Positions 1 through 7,404 of a stretch of DNA of 11,903 bases are shown piece by piece. The position numbers were made by a program, and so were the translations under genes. The DNA lies in NCBI GenBank assembly GCA_002413395.1, contig DHWX01000070.1, positions 36,177-48,079 on the forward strand, read 5' to 3'. The notes beneath the pieces were generated by a model. That model ran no database searches and had not been told where the DNA came from. It saw nothing but the letters and a program-made list of their open reading frames with translations. Position 1 is the stretch's first letter. Each line of letters starts with the position of its first letter. The DNA comes from Polaromonas sp. UBA5171 (lineage in GTDB: Bacteria > Pseudomonadota > Gammaproteobacteria > Burkholderiales > Burkholderiaceae_C).

Positions 1-1
1 C

Positions 2-547
2 AACAAGCGGCTACTGGCTGCTGCGCGCAACGTGAAGGGTGTCCTCGCACAGGATATTTATTCCATCTACCCCGACTACGCCATCGACGTTGGGCTTGAG
101 CAGGCCCGCCTGAGCAGCGCCCGGCTGGTCGTGCTGATGCACCCGATACTGTGGTATTCCATGCCGGCATTGCAAAAACTCTGGGTCGACGAAGTTCTTG
201 GCTACGGCTGGGCCTACGGACCGGGCGGCGTCGCGCTGCGCGGCAAGGATCTCTGGCTGGTTCTGACCACGGGCGACCAGGAGGACGCCTACCACCCGCA
301 GGGCAACAGCCGGTACTTTTTTGATGCCTTCCTGCCCCCCTACGAGCAGACGGCCGTGCTGTGTGGCATGCGTTTTTTGCCGCCCATGGTGCTGCATGGG
401 GCCCACAGTTCCAGCGAGGCGGAGGTCGCCAGCCATGTGCAGACCTTCGCCGAGCGTCTGGCCAGCTATCCGCATTGGCCCGAACTGGACGAACTGGAGC
501 AATGCATCGCCTGCGAAGTACCGGTCAAAGACCGCCCCAAAGCCTGA
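2..547 (+). CDS. kefF: KefF-like NAD(P)H quinone oxidoreductase (5' end outside window)
   Basis: Flavodoxin-fold NAD(P)H:quinone oxidoreductase of the KefF/YheR/MdaB family, a cytoplasmic FMN enzyme that reduces quinones and acts as the ancillary activator of Kef potassium efflux channels. The frame is open from base 2 and ends at TGA 545-547, giving 181 visible residues. Translation begins NKRLL, which lines up with roughly residue 17 of E. coli KefF, so only about 16 residues are missing upstream. Family signatures are visible: YPDYAID, the HPILWYSMPALQKLWVDEVL segment near the FMN site, GWAYGPGG, LVLTTGDQ and a late GMRFLPPMVLHG. The GTG at 32 is an internal codon and not a convincing start, because the homology extends upstream of it. 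The next gene is a KefB/C antiporter 29 bp downstream, the expected partner. Family and role are well supported; activation of that partner is inferred from synteny. Confidence 0.9.
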   Translation, partial: NKRLLAAARNVKGVLAQDIYSIYPDYAIDVGLEQARLSSARLVVLMHPILWYSMPALQKLWVDEVLGYGWAYGPGGVALRGKDLWLVLTTGDQEDAYHPQGNSRYFFDAFLPPYEQTAVLCGMRFLPPMVLHGAHSSSEAEVASHVQTFAERLASYPHWPELDELEQCIACEVPVKDRPKA

Positions 548-576
548 ACGCCAACCCGAGAGCACCCAAAGACACC

Positions 577-2403
577 ATGGAACACGCCCCCGCCTGGCTC
601 ACCAACAGCTTCATCTACCTGAGCGCCGCCGTCATCGCCGTGCCGGTGAGCCAGGCATTGGGCCTGGGTGCCATCGTTGGCTACCTGGCCGCTGGAATCG
701 CCATCGGCCCTTGGGGTCTGGGCCTGGTCACCAACGTCCAGGACATTCTGCACTTTGCTGAGTTTGGTGTCGTGCTGATGCTTTTTCTGGTGGGTCTGGA
801 ACTGGAGCCCATGCGGCTGTGGAACCTGCGTAGGCCGATTTTCGGCTGGGGCAGCGCGCAGGTTCTGTGCTGCGCGGTAGTGCTGTTCGCGGTGGGCTAT
901 GTCGCGGGCGTGCCATGGAAAATCAGCCTGGTTGCGGCCTTGGGCCTTGCCCTGTCGTCGACGGCCATTGCGCTGCAGGTGCTGGGCGAGCGCAATCTGC
1001 TGCCGACCACCAGCGGGCAGACGGGCTTCTCGATCCTGCTGTTCCAGGACGTGGTCACCATTCCTATTCTCGCGCTGTTGCCAGTGCTGGGCACGCTGAC
1101 CGGCCCGGCAGAGGTTTCCAGCCCCGCCAACAAAGCACTCGAAATCATCAAGATACTGGTGGTGACCGGCGGCATCATCCTTGGCGGCCGGCTGTTGCTC
1201 AGGCCGCTGTTGCGTTGGATTGCGCGCAGCAAGACGCCAGAGATATTCACCGCCACCTCGCTGCTGCTGGTTGTAGGGATCGCAGCGCTAATGCAGTTTG
1301 TCGGCCTGTCCATGGCACTGGGTGCCTTTCTGGCGGGCGTGCTGCTGGCTGAAAGTGAATATCGGCGCGAGCTGGAAACTGACATCGAGCCGTTCAAGGG
1401 CCTGCTGCTGGGTCTATTCTTCATGGCGGTGGGTATGAGCATTGATTTTGGCGTATTGCTGCAATCTCCGGGCCTGATGGCGCTCATTGTGCTTGGTTTT
1501 CTCGGCATCAAACTGGCCGTGATTTACGTCTTGGCCCGGCTGATAGGGGTACCGTATCAAGAGCGCCCGGTGTTCACGCTGCTGCTGGCTCAGGGGGGCG
1601 AATTCGCTTTCGTTGTATTCCAGGGCGCCGCAGGCGCGAGCGTGTTCGATGCGCAAACCGCCTCGCTCCTGATCGGCGCCGTGGCGCTGTCGATGCTGCT
1701 GAGCCCGCTGCTGCTGGTGGCGGTGGACAAGCTGCTGCTGCCGCGCTATGTCCGCATCAGCCCGCCCATGGAGGAATTGTCAGAGCAGCAATCGGCCCCC
1801 ATCATCATTGCGGGCTTTGGCCGCTACGGGCAAATCATTGGCCGGATGCTGGCGGCCGAAGGCATTCCCATCACTGTGCTGGACCATGACGCGGAAATGA
1901 TCGAAGCTATCCGCGTGTTTGGCTACAAGGTGTTTTACGGCGATGCCGCGAGACTGGACATGCTGCGCACAGCAGGCGCGGAAACCGCAAAAATTCTGGT
2001 GCTGGCGGTGGATGAGGTGCCGCAATCGCTCAAGATCGTGGACCTTGCCCGCGAGCACTTTCCGCAGTTGGAGATCGTCGCGCGCGCCCGGGACGTGACG
2101 CACTGGAACGAGCTGCGCGACTGCGGTGTCAGGCTGGTGGAACGCGAACTGTTTGAGTCCAGCCTGCGCAGTGGGCGCAGCGTGCTCGAGTTGCTGGGCC
2201 ACACGCCCTATGAAGCACGTCAGACCGCCATGCGCTTTCGCAGGCACAACCTGGCCTTGTTTGAAGAGATGTACCCGCACCGCAAGGACCGCGCCAAAGT
2301 CATTGCCGTCGCCCGGCAGGGCCGCAGGCAGCTTGAAGAACAGATGGACAGGGAACGCGAAAAGCTGGCCCAGCGCATGCCCAAGGGTGGCTGGGGCAAT
2401 TAA
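577..2403 (+). CDS. kefC: KefB/KefC-type glutathione-regulated K+/H+ antiporter
   Basis: Inner-membrane monovalent cation:proton antiporter (CPA2) of 608 residues, close to E. coli KefC (620) and KefB (601). Known role: K+ efflux that acidifies the cytoplasm during electrophile stress, held closed by glutathione and opened by glutathione adducts. The N-terminal two thirds is a multi-helix Na+/H+ exchanger domain with the conserved LFQD (D158) and QGGEFAFV (from Q339). The cytoplasmic loop RELETDIEPFKGL (E267, D269) matches the KefC regulatory loop whose acidic residues restrain gating. From about residue 405 comes a TrkA-N/RCK domain with GFGRYG (G413, G415, G418) and D436 at the end of the second strand. 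The frame is open upstream to 361, but that overlaps kefF and lacks homology; ATG 577 gives the normal N-terminus. Its SD is weak (GAGAG 558-562). Cotranscription with kefF is likely. KefB and KefC cannot be separated with certainty here. Confidence 0.93.
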   Translation: MEHAPAWLTNSFIYLSAAVIAVPVSQALGLGAIVGYLAAGIAIGPWGLGLVTNVQDILHFAEFGVVLMLFLVGLELEPMRLWNLRRPIFGWGSAQVLCCAVVLFAVGYVAGVPWKISLVAALGLALSSTAIALQVLGERNLLPTTSGQTGFSILLFQDVVTIPILALLPVLGTLTGPAEVSSPANKALEIIKILVVTGGIILGGRLLLRPLLRWIARSKTPEIFTATSLLLVVGIAALMQFVGLSMALGAFLAGVLLAESEYRRELETDIEPFKGLLLGLFFMAVGMSIDFGVLLQSPGLMALIVLGFLGIKLAVIYVLARLIGVPYQERPVFTLLLAQGGEFAFVVFQGAAGASVFDAQTASLLIGAVALSMLLSPLLLVAVDKLLLPRYVRISPPMEELSEQQSAPIIIAGFGRYGQIIGRMLAAEGIPITVLDHDAEMIEAIRVFGYKVFYGDAARLDMLRTAGAETAKILVLAVDEVPQSLKIVDLAREHFPQLEIVARARDVTHWNELRDCGVRLVERELFESSLRSGRSVLELLGHTPYEARQTAMRFRRHNLALFEEMYPHRKDRAKVIAVARQGRRQLEEQMDREREKLAQRMPKGGWGN

Positions 2404-2412
2404 CCTTGATTT

Positions 2413-3690
2413 TCATAGGCTCAAAAGCATGGCACAAACCGCTGCCGCCATCATCAGCGTCGCCAGCCAGCCCAGCACTTTCAGCGCTGTTGAAATGACG
2501 AACTGCCCCATTATTTCAGGGCGTACCGCCATCAACATCATCACCACCATGATAGGGACCGAAATGACGCCGTTGATGACCGCGCTCCAGTACAACGCTT
2601 TGATCGGATCGATCGACGTAAAGCCCAGCGCAATGCCGATCAACGTCGAGGTGGCGATGATGCCGTAGAACTGCTTTGCCCTCATCGGCGTGCGTTCAAG
2701 GCTGTTTTTCCATTTAAATGCACCCGCCATGGCGTAGGCGGAAGACCCGGCCAAGACCGGAATCGCAAGCAATCCGGTGCCAATGATGCCAGCGCTAAAC
2801 AGCATGAACGCAAACTCGCCGGCAATCGGACGCAGCGCCGTTGCCGCTTGCGCCGACGTTTGGATATCGGTGATTCCATGCAGGTTAAGCGTCACCGCCG
2901 TCGTCAAGATAATGAAGAAGGCCACCAGATTCGAAAACCCCATGCCGACATACGTGTCAATCTTGATGCGTCTCAAGTTGGCCTTCGCCTGATGCGGTGC
3001 CTTTATCAATGGCTGAGCTTGAGGATCTGCCAGTTGGTCTTCGACTTCCTGCGATGCTTGCCAGAAGAACAGGTAGGGGCTGATCGTCGTGCCGAATACG
3101 GCCACGACCGTCGTGATGTACTCTGGCTTCCAGGAAATATGCGGCATCAGCGCGCTTACCAGTACCTGTGACCAGGGAATGTGCACGACAAACGCCGTGG
3201 CCACGTAGGCCAGCAAAGCCAGCGTGAGCCATTTCAGGATGCGGACATAGCGCCTGTAAGGAATGAATAACTGCAGCAGCAACGATACAACGCCGAACGC
3301 CACTGCGTAGATTTGCGCCGGACCGCCGACAATCAGCTTCAATGCTTCGCCCATGGCGGAGACATCGGCCGCAATATTGATCGTATTGGCGATCAGCAAA
3401 AGCCCGACCACGCCATACAAGAGCCACGCCGGGTAGTGTTTGCGAATGTTGGTGGCGAGTCCATGGCCGCTTACCCTTCCGATTCTGGCGCTGACCACCT
3501 GAATGCCGACCATCAAGGGGTAGGTGAACAGAACCGTCCACAGCATGTTGAAGCCAAATTGTGCGCCAGCTTGCGAGTAGGTGGCAATCCCGCTTGGATC
3601 GTCGTCAGCCGCGCCCGTGATGAGTCCGGGGCCGAGCTTTTTCAGCCATGATTCTTCACGGTCTTGAGGAGCAGGTTCAATGTTGGGCAT
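2413..3690 (-). CDS. NRAMP-family (SLC11-like) transporter with altered metal-site motifs
   Basis: Polytopic inner-membrane protein of 425 residues with about 11 hydrophobic segments and a clear NRAMP N-terminus, KKLGPGLITGAADDDPSG. NRAMP proteins are proton-coupled importers of Mn2+, Fe2+ and related ions. The canonical helix-1 motif DPGN is here DPSG (residues 31-34), so the Asn ligand position is Gly. The helix-6 MPHN motif aligns with S204-P205-Y206-L207, so the metal-binding Met is Ser and the His is Tyr. Fold and family are clear, but the substrate cannot be called as Mn2+/Fe2+; a divergent subfamily with another substrate is plausible. The start is ATG 3690; no strong SD is visible. 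The gene follows the NlpC/P60 gene on the same strand after 163 bp and converges on kefC with 9 bp between stop codons. Many such proteins are labelled simply 'divalent metal cation transporter'. Confidence 0.85.
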   Translation of the reverse strand: MPNIEPAPQDREESWLKKLGPGLITGAADDDPSGIATYSQAGAQFGFNMLWTVLFTYPLMVGIQVVSARIGRVSGHGLATNIRKHYPAWLLYGVVGLLLIANTINIAADVSAMGEALKLIVGGPAQIYAVAFGVVSLLLQLFIPYRRYVRILKWLTLALLAYVATAFVVHIPWSQVLVSALMPHISWKPEYITTVVAVFGTTISPYLFFWQASQEVEDQLADPQAQPLIKAPHQAKANLRRIKIDTYVGMGFSNLVAFFIILTTAVTLNLHGITDIQTSAQAATALRPIAGEFAFMLFSAGIIGTGLLAIPVLAGSSAYAMAGAFKWKNSLERTPMRAKQFYGIIATSTLIGIALGFTSIDPIKALYWSAVINGVISVPIMVVMMLMAVRPEIMGQFVISTALKVLGWLATLMMAAAVCAMLLSL

Positions 3691-3800
3691 CGTTTTTTAG
3701 TAGATTGATGTGCCGCGAACATAGCACATGCGGGTATCTGCATGCATCCCGATGCTGCGTAGACCGTCTCGGGTCACGCCACAGGCGCGCAAATAGGCGA

Positions 3801-3821
3801 GGCCGCGTGGATGACGCGGTC
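3801..3821. other. Strong GC hairpin between the NlpC/P60 and NRAMP-like genes
   Basis: The arms CCGCGT (3803-3808) and ACGCGG (3814-3819) pair perfectly around a 5-nt loop; on the plus strand the stem extends to 8 bp with one G-U pair. It lies about 35 nt past the stop codon of the NlpC/P60 gene on the minus strand and has no U-tract. It could stabilise the 3' end of that transcript or attenuate read-through into the NRAMP-like gene. The stem is seen directly; the function is inferred. The rest of the 163-bp gap shows no convincing gene. Confidence 0.4.
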
Positions 3822-3853
3822 AAGAGGCATGCCGAACGCACGGCGCAGGCGGT

Positions 3854-4456
3854 TCAGTGCAGCGTTGCAGTGTCGCTGATAGAGGCAGCGAGCGGAGCCG
3901 TTTCAGGAGCTTGCGCCGCCGTCACGCGACGGGCACCGTCAAAGCGGCTCTGCCAGTAACGCAGGCTCATGCTTTCGACACGCACTCCAGCTCCCGGCTT
4001 GGGGGAGTGAATGAATTTGCCATTGCCGATATAAATGCCGACATGACTGAAGGCGCGTCGCAGGGTGTTGAAAAAAACCAGGTCGCCGGGTTGCAATTCG
4101 GTTTTGTCGATATGTTCGGTGGCTGCGGCCTGTTGCTCTGCCCGGCGCGGCAGCAGCAGCCCCACGCTTTGCTCATACATGGCGCGCACAAAACCGCTGC
4201 AGTCAAAACCGGTTTCCACGGTGTTTCCGCCTCGTCTGTATGGCACGCCCAGAAACCCCATGGCATTGACCACCAGTTCGGAAGCCTTGTTTGTGACATT
4301 TTGGCGAACCTGATCAATCTGCGTCAGCAAGCCTTTGCTGGCCAGCAACCGATCCATGTCGTCGCTGATACCGCCTGATTGGCCAGGGGCTGCGTGAGCA
4401 TTTGCTGCCAGCAATCCGGCACAGGCAAGGACGAGAGTGGAGACAATTATTCGCAT
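3854..4456 (-). CDS. Secreted NlpC/P60 (C40) peptidoglycan peptidase
   Basis: Periplasmic cysteine peptidase of 200 residues that by family cleaves peptide stems of peptidoglycan, typically the gamma-D-Glu to diamino acid bond. A signal peptide is visible (MRII, then a hydrophobic run, then ANAHA-A, cleavage near residue 22). The NlpC/P60 domain runs from about residue 58 to 175: GVPYRRGG, then FDCSGFV with catalytic C86, LQPGDLVFF, SHVGIYIG with H138, and FIHSP with H150 as the third polar residue. The triad is complete, so it is probably active. There is no lipobox and no SH3 or LysM domain, so it resembles a short Spr/YdhO-like enzyme. The start is ATG 4456, which places the signal peptide correctly, yet no Shine-Dalgarno sequence lies ahead of it and a promoter-like pair sits immediately upstream. 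The ~25-residue tail after the domain is Ala/Thr rich and unremarkable. Confidence 0.9.
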   Translation of the reverse strand: MRIIVSTLVLACAGLLAANAHAAPGQSGGISDDMDRLLASKGLLTQIDQVRQNVTNKASELVVNAMGFLGVPYRRGGNTVETGFDCSGFVRAMYEQSVGLLLPRRAEQQAAATEHIDKTELQPGDLVFFNTLRRAFSHVGIYIGNGKFIHSPKPGAGVRVESMSLRYWQSRFDGARRVTAAQAPETAPLAASISDTATLH

Positions 4457-4463
4457 GGCGGCA

Positions 4464-4493
4464 AGGATACTTGAAGGATTGGTCCTACGTCAA
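4464..4493 (-). promoter_or_regulatory. Candidate sigma-70 promoter of the NlpC/P60 gene
   Basis: On the minus strand, TTGACG (4493-4488) is followed after 18 nt by TATCCT (4469-4464), matching 5/6 and 4/6 of the -35 and -10 consensus. The -10 ends only 7 nt before ATG 4456, so transcription would begin at or next to the start codon. A second TTGACG lies at 4523-4518 without a good -10. Prediction only. Confidence 0.4.
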
Positions 4494-4695
4494 TCTGAGG
4501 TTATTTCTTGATTTTGCCGTCAACCCATTGATTTGTAACGATTTTTATGAATAACCATGTTTATGTTGCTAGTCAATCTCTATTTTTAAATGAAAAGTGG
4601 TGTGCCACACGTCAGTCAGCCACCTGCGCAAGGTGAGTAAAAGCCCGCCTGCCGTGGGATATCTCAGCTTTAACGTTCCGGACTCAAACCGTTTT

Positions 4696-4747
4696 GCCGG
4701 AAACCGTGGCGGTCGGCCTGTAAAACCCCTGCGGACCGGCTTTTTTT
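4696..4747 (+). terminator. Plus-strand intrinsic-terminator-like hairpin with T7 tract
   Basis: GCCGG (4696-4700) can pair with CCGGC (4736-4740), which is followed at once by seven T residues (4741-4747). An alternative inner stem pairs CGGTC (4710-4714) with GACCG (4734-4738). On the plus strand no annotated gene precedes it, because both neighbours are transcribed leftward. It therefore terminates either an unannotated plus-strand transcript or nothing. Structure and T-tract are seen; function is inferred. Confidence 0.4.
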
Positions 4748-4800
4748 GCCAGACGATCGCTTCTGGACAATCGAGCGTTTCGGCTGTCTGCCGGGTTGCT

Positions 4801-5460
4801 TCAGATCGGCTGAGCCACCTGCTGACCGCGCTTGACGAAAAACAGGCCCGTGCCCACCACCATGAGCAGGCCACCAAACAGTCGATTCTGCAGCTTGATG
4901 GCCCGCGCATTCCTGAACAACTTTTGCAATCGGCTGGCCGCAAACGCATAGCCATGCATCACCAAGGTGTCCACCGCCACCGTGGTCAGCGCGATGACCA
5001 GCAACTGGAGCCAAAGCAGGCGGCTCGGGCTGATGAACTGCGGCAGCACCGCCACCATGAACAGAATGCCTTTGGGGTTGGTTACGTTGGTCAGAAAGCC
5101 GGTGAGCCAGCGCCTGCCCGGTGGCAGCGCGCCATCGCCAGCGGCGAGCTGGCCCGCATCTTCAGCTGTCAGGGCACTTGATGAACGCCACTGCGACCAG
5201 CCTATATAAATCAGGTACGCAGCGCCCAGGGTTTTTACGACACTGAAAGCCAGTTCCGACGCCACTAGCAGCGAACCCACGCCGGCACCGGCCACTAGCA
5301 GGATGACCAGCAGACCGGCCTGCAGTCCGGCGATGCTTGCGTGGGTCCCTCTCACGCCGTAGCTGAGGCCGTGGCTCATCGCCAGAATGGCCCCCGAGCC
5401 GGGGGAGATGGCAATCAGGATGGAGGCCAGTAAATACGCGGTCCAGGTGTGAATAGCCAT
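4801..5460 (-). CDS. LysE/RhtB-family amino acid or metabolite exporter
   Basis: Inner-membrane exporter of 219 residues, the usual size for the LysE/RhtB/ThrE-like superfamily, whose characterised members export amino acids such as lysine, threonine or homoserine by proton exchange. The N-terminal helix carries SPGSGAILAMSHGLSYGVRGT, the counterpart of the PGPN signature in a common proteobacterial variant. A mid-protein TNVTNPKGILFMVAVLPQF block is the second family hallmark. About six hydrophobic segments are visible. The frame extends 13 codons upstream to a TTG at 5499, but ATG 5460 gives the standard N-terminus (MAIHTW then the first helix); no SD is clear at either site. It is divergent from the permease/MCE cluster across 92 bp. 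The substrate cannot be assigned from sequence. No adjacent LysR-type activator is present, unlike many lysE loci. Confidence 0.87.
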   Translation of the reverse strand: MAIHTWTAYLLASILIAISPGSGAILAMSHGLSYGVRGTHASIAGLQAGLLVILLVAGAGVGSLLVASELAFSVVKTLGAAYLIYIGWSQWRSSSALTAEDAGQLAAGDGALPPGRRWLTGFLTNVTNPKGILFMVAVLPQFISPSRLLWLQLLVIALTTVAVDTLVMHGYAFAASRLQKLFRNARAIKLQNRLFGGLLMVVGTGLFFVKRGQQVAQPI

Positions 5461-5504
5461 GTCTGTTGGGTGCTGAAGATGAGTAAGGAAGCTGAACAAG
5501 GTGA

Positions 5505-5516
5505 AGGATGCATCCT
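5505..5516. promoter_or_regulatory. 12-bp perfect palindrome in the divergent promoter region
   Basis: AGGATGCATCCT is a perfect 12-bp inverted repeat between the divergent LysE-type gene (start 5460) and the permease gene (start 5553). A TATCAT element, a 5/6 match to the -10 consensus, lies at 5541-5546, just before the permease ATG. The position suits an operator shared by both promoters, but no regulator is identified. Confidence 0.3.
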
Positions 5517-5552
5517 ACAGGTATTGTGCAGGGCCCCAGTTATCATGCTTGC

Positions 5553-6353
5553 ATGACAAAGGCACCCTGGCAAAACCGGCTGATGCAGACAGGCCACGGC
5601 GCAGAGCAGTGGCTCATCGAGTGGTGGCATCTGGTGCATCTGGGGGCGGTGCTTTCGGTGCTGGCGCTTTCACCGTCGAGCTACAGCCGCGAAAATCGCG
5701 CGACTGTGTCCCGCCACATCTATCTTAATACCGCGCCCATTCTGCTTGGGTTTTCCGTGCTGTGCGCCCTGGTGACCGTGGTGCTCACGCGCATCGTGCT
5801 GGTCACCGCGCTGAGTTATGGCCTGTCGCAGTATGCACTTCAGGTGGTCATCAGGGTGCTGGTGCTGGAGCTGATTCCCCTGACCGCCGCGCTGTTTGTG
5901 GCGCTACGTTGTACCATTCCTGATGGAGCGGAGCTCACAGCGATGCAGGCCAGCGGCGAACTCGACGAAATGCGCGAACGTGGCATGGATCCGGTGCGGT
6001 TCGAGGTGCTGCCACGGGTGGTTGCGGGCATGTTTTCAGGCATTACGCTGGCGGCGCTGAGCAGTTTGGTGGCGCTGGTGGTGGCGTATGTGGCCGGGTA
6101 CGGTTTTACGGTGTCGGGCATGGCGGCCTACACCCGTCTTTTTGGTCAAGTCTTCAGTCCGGCGGTGACGCTGATCTTCGTCCTCAAGGCCCTGTTTTTT
6201 TCCCTGGCCGTGTCGCTGATTCCCATGGCCTCGGCCTTGTATGGCATGCGTGGCACCAGTGTCCGAACCAGCGCCGAAATGCGCGGCCTGGTCCGGATGT
6301 TTGCCGTGATACTGCTGATTGAAGTAGCCTCGTTGATCGGCAACTACTATTGA
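5553..6353 (+). CDS. MlaE-like ABC permease of an intermembrane lipid transport system
   Basis: Inner-membrane permease of 266 residues, near the usual 260 for MlaE/YrbE. In the Mla system MlaE is the membrane subunit of an ABC complex with MlaF (ATPase), MlaD (MCE ring) and MlaB, moving phospholipid between the inner and outer membranes. An N-terminal interfacial helix (about 18-40) precedes about five membrane helices. The cytoplasmic segment ASGELDEMRERGMDPVRFEVLPR (residues 133-155) matches the MlaE coupling region that contacts the ATPase, so partnership with an ATPase is expected. ATG 5553 gives a normal MlaE N-terminus; the frame is open to 5508, and ATG 5583 is an alternative. An MCE protein gene begins 31 bp after the stop. 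Oddity: no ATPase gene lies in the cluster. Family call firm; the transported lipid is unknown. Confidence 0.88.
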   Translation: MTKAPWQNRLMQTGHGAEQWLIEWWHLVHLGAVLSVLALSPSSYSRENRATVSRHIYLNTAPILLGFSVLCALVTVVLTRIVLVTALSYGLSQYALQVVIRVLVLELIPLTAALFVALRCTIPDGAELTAMQASGELDEMRERGMDPVRFEVLPRVVAGMFSGITLAALSSLVALVVAYVAGYGFTVSGMAAYTRLFGQVFSPAVTLIFVLKALFFSLAVSLIPMASALYGMRGTSVRTSAEMRGLVRMFAVILLIEVASLIGNYY

Positions 6354-6384
6354 CGCTGGCTTGACCCCAGACAACCTGCACTTT

Positions 6385-7404
6385 ATGAGTTCAACCCACG
6401 ACCTTCTGCCACATGCACCTGAGACTCCCAATCCAGCTGACCTATTGCCACCGGCGGCTGCCCCATCCCCAATCCAGGGGGTGAATCTGGAGTTCAAGGC
6501 CAGGCTGTTGATGCTTTTCATGCTGCTGCTGGTGTGCGGCTCGGCGCTGTATGTGCTGTATGCCCGAGGCGCGTTCGAATCCACGCAGAAGCTGGTGCTG
6601 GTGGCCGATGATTCCGAAGGAGTGGTGGTCGGCATGGACTTGACATTTTCGGGCTTTCCGATTGGCCGGGTGCAGCGTATCGAATTGGCGGAAGATGGCA
6701 AGGCTCGCATCCTGATAGACGTTGCGGCCAAGGACGCGCACTGGCTGCGCATCAGCAGCGTTTTCACACTGGTGCGCGGCATTGTAGGAAGCACCAATAT
6801 CCGGGCTTATTCCGGCCTGTTGAATGATCCGGCCCTGCCCGATGGCGCCGTGCGCACCGTGCTGCAGGGCGACGCCAGCGCTGAAATTCCCAAAGTCATT
6901 TCCGCCGCCAAGGACCTGATCGACAACCTCAACAGCCTGACCGGCAGTGGCGGGGCGGTGGGCATGACATTGGCCAACCTGCAAACGCTGACCGGTCGGC
7001 TTAACGGCCCGGGCGGCGCGCTCACGGTGCTGCTTGGCAGCGAGGCAGAAGCCAAAAAACTGACTCTCACGCTGGATCGCGCCAACGCGCTGCTGGCCCG
7101 GCTCGATGGTCTGGTCGCCAAAGCCGACACCCAGGTGTTTGGCGACAAGGGTGTGATGCCTGAAACCCGCGCCGCCGTTGTTCAGCTCAATGCATTGCTT
7201 GGCGATGCGCGCGGCAGTCTGAAAAAGGTCGATGCCGTGTTACTCGATGCGCAGGCCATCAGCGGCAATGTCAAGACCGCCACGTCCGATCTGGAGGCCT
7301 TGCGCGGCGAGGTGGACACCAACCTGCGCAAGATTGACAGCCTGATCAACGAGATCAACCGCAAATGGCCGTTTGCCCGTGATACGGAGATCAAATTGCC
7401 ATGA
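6385..7404 (+). CDS. MCE/MlaD-like substrate-binding protein anchored in the inner membrane
   Basis: Single-pass periplasmic lipid-transport protein of 339 residues. A proline-rich cytoplasmic N-terminus (1-33) is followed by a membrane helix (about 39-60). An MCE domain follows (about 67-165): LVLVADDSEGVVVGMDLTFSGFPIGRVQRIEL, then the VRGIVGSTNIRAYSG stretch. The remaining ~170 residues are predicted helical and heptad-like, ending KWPFARDTEIKLP, as in longer MCE proteins where helices form a tube or needle on the hexameric ring. MCE proteins carry lipid between permease and outer membrane. A TTG at 6361 is in frame, but ATG 6385 is preferred; neither has a strong SD, which suggests translational coupling to the permease gene. 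The gene overlaps the next by 4 bp (ATGA at 7401). It is longer than E. coli MlaD (183 residues) and closer in plan to single-MCE, long-helix proteins. Confidence 0.88.
   Translation: MSSTHDLLPHAPETPNPADLLPPAAAPSPIQGVNLEFKARLLMLFMLLLVCGSALYVLYARGAFESTQKLVLVADDSEGVVVGMDLTFSGFPIGRVQRIELAEDGKARILIDVAAKDAHWLRISSVFTLVRGIVGSTNIRAYSGLLNDPALPDGAVRTVLQGDASAEIPKVISAAKDLIDNLNSLTGSGGAVGMTLANLQTLTGRLNGPGGALTVLLGSEAEAKKLTLTLDRANALLARLDGLVAKADTQVFGDKGVMPETRAAVVQLNALLGDARGSLKKVDAVLLDAQAISGNVKTATSDLEALRGEVDTNLRKIDSLINEINRKWPFARDTEIKLP

Larger units (their letters stand above)
4457..4800. other. Gene-free 344-bp intergenic region
   Basis: The stretch lies between the start of the NlpC/P60 gene and the 3' end of the LysE-type gene, both minus strand. 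Open frames crossing it carry no recognisable protein and no SD-start pairing. The left part (about 4500-4595) is AT-rich, unlike its surroundings, and could hold promoters in either direction. The right part is GC-rich and contains several short stems: CACCT/AGGTG near 4622-4636, the terminator-like hairpin at 4696-4747, and CCAGA/TCTGG at 4749-4766. No tRNA-like fold was recognised. A small RNA is possible but unproven. Confidence 0.5.

Noticed and set aside
361..576. Upstream extension of the kefC frame to an ATG at 361
   Set aside because: It lies wholly within kefF and across its stop, reads as non-homologous Arg/Gly-rich sequence, and ATG 577 gives the normal Kef N-terminus.
1780..2280. 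Long antisense frames inside kefC and similar ones opposite other genes
   Set aside because: Typical of GC-rich third positions; no homology and no start signals.
3691..3853. Possible small gene or promoter-binding site (Fur/MntR-like box) ahead of the NRAMP-like gene
   Set aside because: No convincing dyad or coding potential; only the hairpin at 3801-3821 stands out. The GCATGC-rich repeats near 3728-3748 are too irregular to call.
4569..5181. Long open frames on both strands across the gene-free region into the LysE-type gene
   Set aside because: They are shadows of the exporter gene in GC-rich DNA; no SD, no recognisable domains, low-complexity composition.
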